A stretch of 64,000 nucleotides of DNA. Source: Panax quinquefolius. Its lineage: Eukaryota; Streptophyta; Magnoliopsida; Apiales; Araliaceae. Shown piece after piece: positions 22,944 through 34,377 of this stretch. Positions within the stretch are counted from its first letter, which is position 1, and every line of letters begins with the position of its first letter. Both the position numbers and the translations under genes were made by a program. The notes beneath the pieces are model-generated. The model was not told where the DNA came from and made no database searches. It saw only the letters and a program-made list of their open reading frames with translations. The stretch covers positions 496,001 to 560,000 of the forward strand of contig JAINUW010000503.1 of the NCBI GenBank assembly GCA_020205615.1, written 5' to 3'.

Positions 22944-23723
22944 TCAATCTAACATTCCACGCTCCACGAAGCTCTGATACTCCTTCTGTGTGATGTATGC
23001 CACCATATCCCGACTTATGGTGTGTCGGGTCTGTCCTTGCTCAGCGGGGTAGTGATTTACCCCATCGATCAATCTCTTTATAGTCGTGCGTAAAGCATAG
23101 TCCATCTTGTTCATCTTCCTCCTCTTGCACCGCACCTCGTCTTCTAGATCACCCACTCTGTCATTAGAATCCTCCCACTTCTCCTCGAAGTGGATCATAT
23201 CCCTTACTTCCATCTCTAACTGAGTTCAGAGAGCCTCCTTCTCCGTCCTCTCACTCAAAATCTTCTGCTCCATTTCTTCTATATTTCCTGCCAACTCAAC
23301 ATTCCTTGCCACCGATCGGTGAAACAAGGCACCCATCTGGATCCCTTCCTCCTTACGGTGAGCACTTTCCACCTCCATCTTCTGCATCACTAGCTGCCTC
23401 TCAAGAGTCTCAGTCTCCAGCTCTTCGACTCTACATCCTAATTTCAAAATCTATTCTTCATACTCTCCCAACATCCGATCCTTAAAAGTAGTCTTGTCGG
23501 AGTCCTCCATGGGCTTGGGTTCCTCCTCCACGGGTTCATCCTCCATAGGCTCCTCCTCCGGATCAGACTCCTCAAGTAGAGGCACCATCTCCTCCTCCTC
23601 ATCATCATCACTAATTGGGACAACTACCGATATAGGCTCCACTATCACGGGTGCCTCATAGACTACGTGGATATCACACGGCTCCTCCTCAACTACTCGG
23701 CTAGGTCCTCCCATGTCAGTCAT
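22944..23723 (-). pseudogene. Extra acidic/coiled-coil ORF upstream of gag in element B
   Basis: Three open stretches (23723-23451, 23447-23226, 23213-22944) are in one frame, separated only by a TAG near 23448 (CAG to TAG is the simple origin) and a TGA near 23223. Together they make one reading frame of about 259 codons between the PBS and gag. The N-terminal third is very acidic (ISDDDEEEEMVPLLEESDPE). The middle (VEELETETLERQLVMQKMEV and beyond) looks like a long coiled coil. The end is basic then neutral (EVRCKRRKMNKMDYALRT, VAYITQKEYQSFVERGMLD). I recognise no family. Elements A and D have only about 170 bp here and no such frame. The same frame as gag is not required: 22632 and 23723 are one base out of phase. 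Confidence 0.55.
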
Positions 23724-23928
23724 CCTACAATCACCAACATAAGACAAGACAAACAACAACTCCATCAGAATGTTAAATAAACATAAGTTCATTGTATAGA
23801 ATGAAGTTACATTTTATAACACGCTAAATCTTTCAGGGAAAACTCTAAATGAGTTTTATCCCTTCCTAACCTCTAAGTTTTCTTAAGTTATAATCTAAGG
23901 ACTCTCGTTCCTAAAGTTTATAACTATA
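23724..23928 (-). other. Element B leader
   Basis: Untranslated sequence of about 200 bp between the PBS and the extra ORF. It is AT-rich and I see no further motif. Confidence 0.4.
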
Positions 23929-23940
23929 GCTTTGATACCA
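23929..23940 (-). other. Element B primer-binding site (tRNA-iMet type)
   Basis: On the - strand it reads TGGTATCAAAGC, three bases from the 5' LTR edge. It differs at one position from the canonical initiator tRNA-Met site TGGTATCAGAGC. Confidence 0.82.
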
Positions 23941-23943
23941 ACC

Positions 23944-24206
23944 TATGACGCCCCCAAATTCTGACCGCCACTTGGTTACTCAAATTTGGTTCATCACGTT
24001 CTCATGGTAACACCATAATAACTAAAATCATACTTTCGCAACGAAAGATCTAATTTAGAATAATATACAATGATTTATTATAATTATTCCCCCAAGTCTC
24101 GCAACCTACAGTACTTAATAGATTACATAATAATATCGAATAAAAACTTATTACATAATTCTACTTAAGCTTAAACATAGTCTGAAAATAGTCTTAATGC
24201 AACAAT
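23944..24206 (-). repeat. Element B 5' LTR, piece 1
   Basis: It starts TATGACGCCCCC (first G mutated) and matches 14359-14621 of the left LTR almost base for base. It is cut at 24206 by element C and resumes at 30980. Confidence 0.88.
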
Positions 24207-26646
24207 TGTGACGCCCCCAAAATCGGTATACATCACCTATCTTGAGTCACCAGATACATGGTACAGAATTTAAATACAACTTAATAATACAACTATCGTG
24301 TACAATACGACAAAACATAAGCTGTGAGTTTGAATACAAATATTGTCTACTAGAGAGTATACAAACTCAAAAGGAGTCCTCATTATAATTATTATCACAC
24401 TATTTCACAGAATATTGAGGACTACTAATGCAAACATCTATGACCATCACTCTGTTCACCGACTAGTCCCAGCTATGTTCTCATTTCCTGAAGAGAACAG
24501 TGAAAGAAAGGGCTCAACTAGCCCAGTAAGAAATATTATGACTAAGATAATACAGAATAAATTATCAATAGCCTTCAACAATATAACAATTGATAGAATA
24601 TAATGGACAACAAGTTTTAGATCAAAAACTGCTGTGGAATAAGCAATCCATTAGAAGAGTCAAGTAGAGAATAAAATCTACTATCTTCTATGATTTAAAA
24701 GGTTTTTCATCACTTTTATCGCTGGGACTAAGCTTAATAAATAATCCACATCATCGAATCACCCCTGCACTACGGCCAAGGATATTTTCTTTAGTATCAC
24801 GACCACGAATTATCCATACACTACGGGCCAAAGATTATCGTGTTTTCATCAACGATCCTGATCATGCCATAAAACAATTCATCTTTACACTACGGCCAAA
24901 GAGAATCCATAGCCATAATCATACCCAAAAGCGTCCATCAATACACTACAGCCAATGAGGACTTTTTCCACATCATTTGTAACATTACGGTCATGATTAT
25001 CTAGAATAATCCACAGTCATAATCATACCAAGTCCATCTATGCACTATAGGCCACAGATGACTTTCAACATAATATAAACATGAGGATGATGACAATGAC
25101 ATAATAATTCAATAAAATAAGTTCAAGAATTAATTTATCCAGGAGTTAATAACGTCCAAATTGTCAACATGATACTGCTTTGTAGAGTAAAATTCAAGAA
25201 TGCTCAGAAGAAAATTTCCATGAAAAGATCTTTGGATGAAGCTTAAATATCAATGATATTCCACTAATTTCATGGAGTATAGAAGTCAAAGTTTTAACTT
25301 ATTTGAGTATAATAAAGAATGGAATAACAAAAGAAATCATCGGGCATGCGATATGAAGCACAGTGAGGCCGAGTTATTCTAACGAGAATAATAAATAACG
25401 GAACCGGTCGGTGAAAAGCGCAGACGAGGATATTACAACAAAATAATAAAGGATGAAACAAGGTCCGGCGTAAACGCACAGATAGGATATTCCGACAGAA
25501 TAATAAATAATGGACCAGGTCCGGCGTAAATGCACAGATAGGATATTCCGACAGAATAATAAAGAACGGAATATTAGAAGAATTTCACCAAGTATAGGGT
25601 AACCCGCGTATACAGGTTATTCCAATAGAATAATAAATAATCGAATAACAGAAGTTCTCTTCATGAATACAAAAGAAAAAAATACCCCTTATGAGTACAA
25701 CAAATAATATTCCCTACGATTACAACAAATAATATCCCCTACCTTAGAAAGAAGAGTACTGGATATAAAAGTGGTGAAGTAGAAGAACACTTTTCTTCTT
25801 TCTCTCTATAGTTTCTCTCTCTAGAGTTTCAGTGAATTCGTAAGAAATAATGAATGAATGAGCTTCTATTTATAGAAAAATGGACTGCATAGTAACTAAC
25901 TCATGAACGGTCCAGATTGATCTACTTTAATCTAACGGTCCATATTTAAAGCAAAATCTTTTAAATAAAATATAATATATTTTATTTATAATCTAATAAA
26001 ACGAATAACTTTATAAAAGATTTTACTACGCAAACACTATGCAGGCACTATGCAAACACTATGCATAATAAAATATAATATATTCTAATTATTATCTAAT
26101 AAAACATATAACTTTATAAAAGTATTACATTTTTATAAAAAGATTTTACTATGCAAAACACTATGCATAATAGAATATAATATATTCTATTTATAGAATA
26201 ACTTTATAAAAGTATTACATTTTATTACATTAATAATACCAATAAAATAAAATTGAGTGACTTATCACATAAGCATCAATAATCAATACCTTGTCTTCTA
26301 CTATGCAACCACACGTATTCTTTGTATTTTTACTACTAGAAGTAGTTCAACATTATTAATGATAAAACTTCCGTAGTTATTTTTAATAAAATATTTTTTG
26401 TCGTTTTCTCAATCAGATAATAATTACATTGCGGGGTCCACCAATGATTGTTATCAAAGTAAATACGGATATTCTCGACAAAAAGAATATTCCCCTACCA
26501 ATCGAATATTATACAACAACTTGCATACTTTGCAAAATTTATAAATACTTCCCACAACTATAACAATATATCAAATCCACACCATAATATTCAAAAAAAT
26601 ATTTCGAGCAAATAAAATCTTTATTCATAAAATCTGGGGTCTCATA
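24207..26646 (-). repeat. Element C 3' LTR (2440 bp)
   Basis: On the + strand it runs from TGTGACGCCCCCAAAATCGG to GGGGTCTCATA (final CA mutated to TA). It has GCACTACGGCCAAAG-type repeats (24760-25070), a roughly 60-bp repeat around GGTCCGGCGTAAA...GCACAGATAGGATATTCC (25330-25640), a - strand TATA box at 25868-25875, and GAATATTC-type motifs at 26470-26512. No genes. Confidence 0.88.
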
Positions 26647-26660
26647 ATCTCCCCTCCTTA
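26647..26660 (-). other. Element C polypurine tract
   Basis: The - strand reads TAAGGAGGGGAGAT immediately before the 3' LTR. It overlaps the stop codon of the chromodomain frame. Confidence 0.8.
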
Positions 26661-27000
26661 TGGAATTTCGCCCTCAAAATTTGCGTACGTACTTGGTATG
26701 CTGAACAGGTGAGGATACCTCGACTTCATTTTAAATTCTAACTCTTGGGGTATAACCTTTGAGCGTCGAATATGATCCTTCTTATCCAAGATTTTAACAC
26801 GTATCTCCTCATACATTAAATCTTCTGCTATCTCGTCCGGTTCTAAATTAATAATGTAGTTCGGGTCGTCCACATATTTACGTAACATCGATACGTTAAA
26901 AACGTTATGAACACGCGACATACTTGGCGGTAAAACGAGTCTATAAGCCACAGTTCCTACTTGATCGAGGATTTCAAATGGGTTAATTAAATCAAGGGTT
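26658..27000 (-). pseudogene. pol: Element C integrase C-terminus with gutted chromodomain
   Basis: The frame reads PFEILDQVGTVAYRLVLPPS (GPF-module end), HNVFNVSMLRKYV and VKILDKKD, then jumps from SKVIP to QELEFKMKSRYPHLF. Element D at this place has the chromodomain core VKVLWRNHAIEEMTWELE. So an in-frame deletion of roughly 20 residues removed the chromodomain centre. The end FEGEIP plus stop abuts the PPT. Confidence 0.82.
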
Positions 27001-27425
27001 GAGATTTCTTCTCTTCATCAATTCTTGCTTCTAGAATAACGCCTTCTTGAACCTTCTTAATTATTCACATTCATCAGCTCTGAGTGTGTAGCTTGAGCGG
27101 CTTTAACTTTATCGATTAAAGTCGATTCTACTCGTATATTCGTTATCTTCACATGGGTTCATATATTCGCACTTATAACTGTATATGATCTTCTACTCAA
27201 TGCATCAACTACCACGTTTGCTTTTCTACGATGGTATTGAATGATATGATCGTAATCTTAAACAGCTCGAGCCAACGTCTTTGGCATATGTTATGTTCGT
27301 TTTTGGTGAAGAAAATATTTGAGGGTTTAAGAAATGGGTTTTGTATTGGGGTCAATACAAAATTCGATTTCACGCTCTGGGTAGACAGGAAATATTCAAG
27401 AATACGTCAAGAATTTTATTAATAA
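27000..27425 (-). pseudogene. pol: Element C fused remnants of integrase linker, RNase H and RT linker
   Basis: This stretch joins three short homologies. 27000-27130 matches the RNase H-integrase linker of D (52330-52440). 27180-27315 matches the end of RNase H (CQRRWLEL-type codons, compare 52570-52700 of D). 27316-27420 jumps to the protease-RT linker (antisense of 8900-9000 in A). The integrase core, most of RNase H and all catalytic RT are deleted. Several stops are present. It is best seen as deletion scars. Confidence 0.7.
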
Positions 27426-27447
27426 TAGAAATATCATTCAAAATTGT

Positions 27448-27590
27448 GACTCTCATCCAAGACTTGGATAACACGTCACATTGATACCTATAAACTTGAC
27501 ATCGTCATTCATAACGTCTCCTACGGAAAGTCTGGCTTCGGTGCATTCCACACAAGAAAGTCAACAACGAAAGTACTGGGGCTCTTTACT
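27448..27590. other. Unexplained replacement segment in element C
   Basis: A and D have the TDLNKNTS...KAIRLLKKGCQAFLAHV codons at this point. C instead has about 145 bp of unrelated sequence (GTGACTCTCATCCAAGACTT through AAGTACTGGGGCTCTTTAC). The flanks return to homology at once. I do not recognise the insert. Confidence 0.6.
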
Positions 27591-27965
27591 TATGGCTTGA
27601 TATGACAATGATTGACTTTAGTGGTTTGGTTGCTTGAATTCGCATAACAAGTTGGTTAAGAATATGAAAGCTAACAACCTTACGAAGAGCATGATGAGTA
27701 GTTAACCAATCTATTCCTAAAATCACATCAAAGGCAAGTATTTTCAAAGAGATAAGATTGACAGGTAATGTGAGGGTATTGATTTGAACCAAACAAGATT
27801 TATAAACAGTGGAGGTAACGAAGGTTTCTACTATTGAAGTTTCAACCAATAAGTCAAAGTCTAATTTCTCCGAAGTCAAATTTAAACGTTGAGCGCAAGC
27901 AAGAGAGATAAAAGAATGGGTAGAACCGGTATCTAATAAGGTATAGACTTAGCAAGAATTTATAA
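27591..27965 (-). pseudogene. pol: Element C protease
   Basis: Translation gives VYTLLDTGSTHSFIS with an intact D-T-G triad, then CAQRLNLTSEKLDFDLLVE and FDVILGIDWLTTHHA. The following AKIDYF residues of the family are deleted and the sequence resumes at LRKVVSFH. It is the only copy of this family in the window that keeps the protease DTG motif. Confidence 0.8.
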
Positions 27966-28353
27966 TTAACTAACCCGTGCTAACTTCGTTCGGGTCACTC
28001 GCTTCTTTTTTTTTGAGACGTCACGAAAAACGCTCTTCCTAAAACCACCGACTTTTTTTTCCGTATCCGCCTTTGGTACCACCGTCCCAGCTGGACTTGA
28101 CTTCACTATACGACAAAATCGATCTAAATGACCTTCTCTTCTTAAAATTTCCACTTCTATTAACTTGGCCATGATTACCAACGAAGTGGTTACCATTCTT
28201 GGCATAATAATTTCCCCCACGATGGTTATCATTGTTCTGATGGCCGTTGCCACCGGTATGATTATTATCGTGTTATTGGTCGTTACCTTTTGGTTGAGCT
28301 GACTCAACGGTCTCATGTGCTTCATTTCTTATCTCAACATTCTCATATGCCAT
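27966..28353 (-). pseudogene. gag: Element C gag with the capsid deleted
   Basis: The start reads MAYENVEIRNEAHETVESAQ from 28353 and passes within about 20 codons to the Asn/Gly/Arg-rich tail and a scarred zinc-knuckle region (REGHLDRFC). The whole capsid domain present in A (about 10000-10650) is gone. The remaining codons shift frame and contain stops. Confidence 0.72.
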
Positions 28354-28526
28354 TTTCAAACACTATCACAAAACAAGGGTTAATTAACATATAACATATT
28401 ATCCCTATACTATGACCGACCAATTAAATACCAAATAAACTTAGGTAGGTCATACTAGCGAAGGAATTCCCCATCTCTCCCCGCCTAGTTCTTGTCTCAC
28501 ATCTCAGCCAGGGATCATATCCCAAA

Positions 28527-28538
28527 GCTTTGATACCA
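28527..28538 (-). other. Element C primer-binding site
   Basis: The - strand reads TGGTATCAAAGC, two bases from the 5' LTR, as in D. Confidence 0.82.
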
Positions 28539-28540
28539 AC

Positions 28541-30979
28541 TGTGACGCCCCCAAAATCGATATACATCACCTATCTTGAGTCGCCAGATACATGGTACAG
28601 AATTTAAATACAACTTAATAATACAATTGTCATGTACAATACGACAAAACATAAGCTGTGAGTTTGAATACAAATATTGTCTACTAGAGAGTATACAAAC
28701 TCAAAAAAGGAGTCCTCATTATAATTATTATCACACTATTTCACAGAATAGTGAGGACTACTAATGCAAACATCTATGACCATCACTCTGTTCCCCGACT
28801 AGTCCCAGCTACGTTCTCATTTCCTGAAGAGAATAGTGAAAGAAAGGGTGAGCTCAACTAGCCCAGTAAGAAATATTATGACTAAGATAATGCAGAATAA
28901 ATTATCAATAGCCTTAAATAGTATAACAACTGATAGAATATAATGGACAACAAGTTTTAGATCAAAAACTGTTGTGGAATAAGCAATCCATTAGAAGAGT
29001 CAAGTAGAGAATAAAATCTACTACCTTCTATGATTTAAAAGGTTTTTCATCACTTTTATCGTTGGGACTCAGCTTAATAAATAATCCACATCATCGAATC
29101 ACCCCTGCACTACCGCCAAGGATATTCTTTAGTATCACGACCACGAATTATACATGCACTACCGGCCAAAGATAATCGTGTTTTCATCAACGGTCCTGAT
29201 CATGCCATAAAACAATTCATCTTTGCACTACGGCCAAAGAGAATCCATAGCCATAATCATACCAAAAACTATCCATCAATGCACTACGGGCCAATGAGGA
29301 CTTTTTCCACATCATTTGTAACATTACGGTAATGATTATACCGAATAATCCCTGGTCATAATCATACCAAGTCCATTTATGCACTACAGGCCACAGATGA
29401 CTTTCAACATAATATAAACATGAGGATGATGACAATGACATAATAATTCAATAAAATAAGTTCAAGAATTAATTTATCCAGGAGTTAATAACGTCCAAAT
29501 TGTCAACATGATACTGCTTTGTAGAGTAAAATTCAAGAATGCTCAGAAGAATATTTCCATGAAAAGATACTGGATGAAGCGCAAATATCAAGGATATTCC
29601 ACTAATTTCATGGAGTATAGAAGTCAAAGTTTTAACCAACTGAGTATAATAAAGAATGGAATAACAAAAGAAATCACCAGGCATGCGATAGACCGCACAG
29701 GCAGGTTATTCTAACAGAATAATAAATAACGGAACCAGGTCCGGCGTAAAACGCACAGACAGGATATTACAACAAAATAATAAAGGATGAAACAAGGTCC
29801 GGCGTAAACGCACAGATAGGATATTCCGACAGAATAATAAATAATGGACCAGTCCTGCCAGTAAAAATGCTGAGATAGGATATTAAAATGAATAATAAAG
29901 AGCGGAATATTAGAAGAATTTCACCAAGTATAGGGTAACTTGCGTATCTGAGTTATTCCAATGAATAATAAATAATCGAATAACAGAAGTTCTCTTCATG
30001 AATACAAAAGAAAAAAATACCCCTTATGAGTACAACAAATAATATTCCCTACGAGTACAACAAATAATATCCCTACCTTAGAAAGAAGAGTTTGGATATA
30101 AAAGTAGTGAAGTAGAAGAACACTTTTCTTCTTTCTCTCTATAGTTTTCTCTCTACAGAGTTTCAAATTGAATTAAAAGAAATAATGAATGAATGAGCTT
30201 CTATTTATAGAAAAATAGACTGCATAGTAACTAACTCATGAACGGTCCAGATTGATCTACTTTAATCTAACGGTCCATATTTAAAGCAAAATCTTTTAAA
30301 TAAAATATAATATATTTTATTTATAATCTAATAAAACGAATAACTTTATAAAAGATTTTACTACTTGCAAACACTATCACGAGCCTTATGCAAACACTAT
30401 GCATAATAAAATATAATATATTCTAATTATTATCTAATAAAACATATAACTTTATAAAAGTATTACATTTTATATAAAAGATTTTACTATATGCAAACAA
30501 CTTATGCATAATAGAATATAATATATTCTATTTATAGAATAACTTTATAAAAGTATTCTGTTTTATTACATTAATAATACCAATAAAATAAAATTGAGTG
30601 ACTTATCACATAAGCATCAATAATCAATACCGTGTGCTACTATGCAACCACACGTATTACTGTATTTTTACTACCGAGTAGTTCAACATTATTAACGGTA
30701 AAACTTCCGCCGTTATTTTTAATAAAATATTTTTGTCGTTTTCTCAATCCGATAATAATTCTATTGCGGGGTCCACCAATGATTGTACCGTCGTACGGAT
30801 ATTCTCTGACAAAAAGAATATTCCCCTACCAATCGAATATTATACAACAACTTGCATACTTTGCAAAATTTATAAATACTTCCCACAACTATAACAATAT
30901 ATCAAATCCACACCATAATATTCAAAAAAAAATATTTGGAGAAAATAAAATATTTATTCATAAAATCTGGGGTCTCACA
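28541..30979 (-). repeat. Element C 5' LTR (2439 bp)
   Basis: It pairs with 24207-26646. On the + strand it runs from TGTGACGCCCCCAAAATCG to CTGGGGTCTCACA. It has the same internal repeats and a - strand TATA box at 30203-30210. GAATATT motifs lie near 30802-30845. Non-coding. Confidence 0.88.
30203..30210 (-). promoter_or_regulatory. TATA box of element C 5' LTR
   Basis: The - strand reads TTTCTATAAATAGAAGCTC, the same context as in A (12323) and in C's other LTR (25868). A TTCTTTCTCTC tract lies downstream in transcription at 30125-30145. Confidence 0.55.
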
Positions 30980-31097
30980 AACCTAATAATTTAAACATAA
31001 AAGGGACAAGCTAGTCAGTAGCATTGCCCTTGCCCTTGTTTTTCCCAGAGACACTTCCCTGCTCCGCCTTGACTGAAAGGTTTTAAATAAGCAAGGA
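30980..31097 (-). repeat. Element B 5' LTR, piece 2
   Basis: It matches 14625-14740 of the left LTR (AAAAGGGACAAGCTAGTCAG and beyond). It ends in AAGGA (31093-31097), the target site of LTR I. Confidence 0.85.
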
Positions 31098-34000
31098 TGT
31101 AACAATCCAAGATTTTATTTGTAATTTAAAATATTTATTAAATTAAATAAATGTTTTATTGATGAAGTTGTTGTTTTGTAATTTAAAATGTTTCTTAAAT
31201 TAAATGAATATGTGATTTTGTTAGTAAATATTTATAAATTATATTTATTAGATAATATTCTAAATTAATTTGATTTAAAGTTATTATGTTGTGAGATAAC
31301 ATGAGATGTTATATTGTTGTTGTGTTGTGATAAATTAAGATGGTATATTAAATTATTAAATAAAATTATAATAAAGTTATAATTTTGTGATGTTTATTTA
31401 AGTGGAGTATTTATTTAAAATATAGTATGTATAATTATTTTATTTAATTAATGTTGGATATGGAAATCCAAATAAGTCATATGTGGTTATAAATTATAAA
31501 CTAAGTTGTTTATTAAAATAAATTAAAGGAGTTTAATTAGTTTTTACCAAACAAGACTTAAATATATAAGTCTTTATTTTAAAGACTTTTTGCCAAATAA
31601 AGCCTTATGGCTTTTGGATTTCTTTTAATATTCGAATTATAAATAAAATATATTAAATAATAAATAATATATATTATAACTGATAACTTATTGTTCTAAT
31701 TATTATAACGTCGGTTTCAGACGTTTGGGTGTGTGCGTTGGGTTAAGTTTTATTATACGGAAAAGAAAATTGGCTTAAGTCTAAAAATAGAAGAAGGAAG
31801 AAAATACAGAGAAGCTAGGGAGAGAATTGAGAGAAAGTCTATGATTCACAGCAATTTCAGTGGTTACCAAGCAAATTGAAGGTATTATTCGTAACCCTAA
31901 TGTTATATGTTTATATATATGTACATATATGAATTCACGGCATGGTGTGTTTGTGTTCTGTGAAATCAATTAGTGAATTGTGGATATATAATTGGTAAAT
32001 TCTGATGATATATGCTTATGATGCTAGAGTTATGTTTAAGACAAGAAATTTGTATGCTAATTTTGTTTTGACAGTATATGTATTCTTTGTATGGCTTAAG
32101 TAAGTACCAATTTTGAACTGCAAATTGAAGCTTGATTATGTTAGTTCATTAAGAAACGAGCATAACATAATTGGAATGAAGTGATTTGGCCAAGAATAGA
32201 GATTACAGTGATGATTTTTCCAAGCGATATCAAAAATGGAGTTTTACATGGAAAAAAATGAATTTTGAGAAATTAAAATAGTTTTAGTTGTTGTTAAATT
32301 GTGCTAAGTGATTGAATATGTTAGCAATCATGTTTATGATAGTTGTATATTTTTTTAAGTGTTAATTTCACTATTTAGTGGGTAAAATTCGTGTTAGTTG
32401 GGCTAAAGTCGGCTACTGTTCATGTCATTTCTGCGTCTTTTTACATTACGTGGCAACAATTTGCAGAATCTTAAGTGTTACAAGTAAAAAAGCAACAAGC
32501 AATTGCTTGGGTCCCAAAGCTTGTGTATGGCGCAATTTGCACCATACTACAATCCTAAAACAATGAGGTCTGCTGCTGCTGCAGACTTTGTAACACCACT
32601 ATAACTTGGTCTAAGGTTATGTTAATGTGTCAAATGTGTAATGACAAGGTTATAACAACATAGTGTTATGTGGTTAGAAATTCTAAAGTTATAAGAAGTT
32701 AGTAAATTATGAAAATGACATGTTGTGAGTTATTGAGAATGAGGATTAGTAAATAAGTATTATGAAGGTTAACACTTGAAATTTCTGATATTTATCTAGT
32801 AGCATAAGACTTGTACTAAATTAATAAGTTTAGCTATAATGGGTGTTATTTTAGAAGTGGATGTTAACAAGTCTAATAGATATTGTGATTGCACTAAAAT
32901 GTGTAGGATATTGGAGTACGTGAATGGTAATTGTATAGCTTATACAAGAGGCAAGTTCCCTAACCTTTGCTACTTTATTATTCAGCAAGGTTACTTTTCA
33001 CTATTACGCAAATTCTCTAACCCTAACCTCTTGTTTAACGATTTATTGTCATGCGAATTCTTTAACTCTCATTTAATTGTTGAACAAGTTAGTTAATCTT
33101 TATTTCAAACGAGATTACCTTGTTTATTCAAAGTCAGTAATGTTGTTTATTCAGTTACTAATAACTATTTTTTGATCTTCGTTCTCCAATATCATTGTAC
33201 TATCTTACATTATTGTACCGAACTCTAAGTTGTCTAGTGATTTTTACCAATTCAACTAATCCTTAGTTGATGAATGTTCTAAACTCTAAATTTCCCTTGA
33301 AGTCAACCCAAACCAAACTTCCTTTGGTTTACATATGTACTCACACAAATTTTGAAAGCATGTTGTCGATGATAACATTTGTTCAATTTAGAAATTGTTA
33401 ATACTTTAGTTCTTATTGATTCATCGATATACCTTGTTCATAAAGATATTATAATCAAACTCTTGAATAGTTATTTGTTTCTATCTGATTCAACCAGTAC
33501 TTGGTTGATAAGCATTCTAAAGATCTAGAATTCCTTGAAAGCTAATTCCCAACCAAACTTCATTTGGTTCGGAACCTGATGATCTAAGTTGTGATGAACA
33601 ACCCTATTGTTAGGGGATTATTTTAGAAATACGCAATAGCGTTAAAATGTTTGCGCAATACATAGTACAAAGGGCTGATCACCTGGAGTATGGAATGATG
33701 ATTCATATAGTCGTTTAGACTTTTAAAGGTTACAGTAGAAACACCTGTTAACCTAGGACAAAGATGATGATTATAGTCTTATAGAATGTTAAAGGTTAAA
33801 GTAGAAATACTTGAAAACCTAGAGTATAGTTCGTGGTCTTATGACCCTCAGTGTATACTTTGATGTTGATATCTATTGTTAACTTAAACGTTCATTATTT
33901 CTTTGAACTCATATCTTTTGAATTAAAGTTTATCGTTCCGGTAAGAGAATTTTACCATTGAAAGTTCAGTTATTGTCATTCATAAAATGTTATTGTATAT

Positions 34001-34377
34001 TATTCTTCTTGTGAGCAATTGTTTGCTCACTCTTGCACCAAACAATGCAGATTAAGTGAAGAAGTTTGAAGAGCTTTCTTCAAGCAAGGGCAAGGACAAA
34101 GTGCTTGATTAGACGACGATGTTTAATTTACCTTTTATTTATGAAGTTTATGTAATAGATTTGATTATGGCTATGTTTTAATTTTCCTATAATGATTGTA
34201 ATAAAGGTTAGATGACCTGGGATTTATCTTGAGATTATGTAACCCTTGATGGGAGATTTATTATTTATGTTTTTGAGTTTAATTATATCTTTTGTTTATG
34301 GGTAGTTAGTTATAATTTATTTGGATAGTGAGCACCAAATCTATGGAATTGAAGTACCCGGATTTGGGGGTGTCACA
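31098..34377 (+). mobile_element. LTR I: solo LTR (3280 bp)
   Basis: It starts TGTAACAATCCAAG and ends GATTTGGGGGTGTCACA, with perfect AAGGA duplications at 31093-31097 and 34378-34382. No gag or pol trace, PBS or PPT is visible, so it is a solo LTR, probably from LTR-LTR recombination. Its end (AAGCAAGGGCAAGGACAAAG at 34082, then GGGGGTGTCACA) resembles the reverse complement of the B LTR start, suggesting a related family. ORFs at 32378-32566 and 32839-33096 lack any family signal. Confidence 0.82.

Larger units (their letters stand above)
24207..30979 (-). mobile_element. Element C: two complete LTRs, shredded interior
   Basis: This - strand element of the A/D family has LTRs at 24207-26646 (2440 bp) and 28541-30979 (2439 bp). 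Its internal region is only 1894 bp, against about 4.8 kb in D. Over the first 170 bases the two LTRs differ at a handful of positions, all transitions. PPT (26647-26660) and PBS (28527-28538) are present. The flanking 5-mers (ACAAT and AACCT) are poor matches, so the target duplication is degraded or misplaced by an indel. It lies inside B's right LTR. Confidence 0.88.

Noticed and set aside
22944..23723. The pre-gag ORF as a host gene captured with introns
   Set aside because: No splice-site pattern or host family recognised; a single frame with two stops is the simpler reading.
31098..34377. Complete small retrotransposon
   Set aside because: No internal PBS, PPT or second LTR could be found; both ends behave as one LTR.
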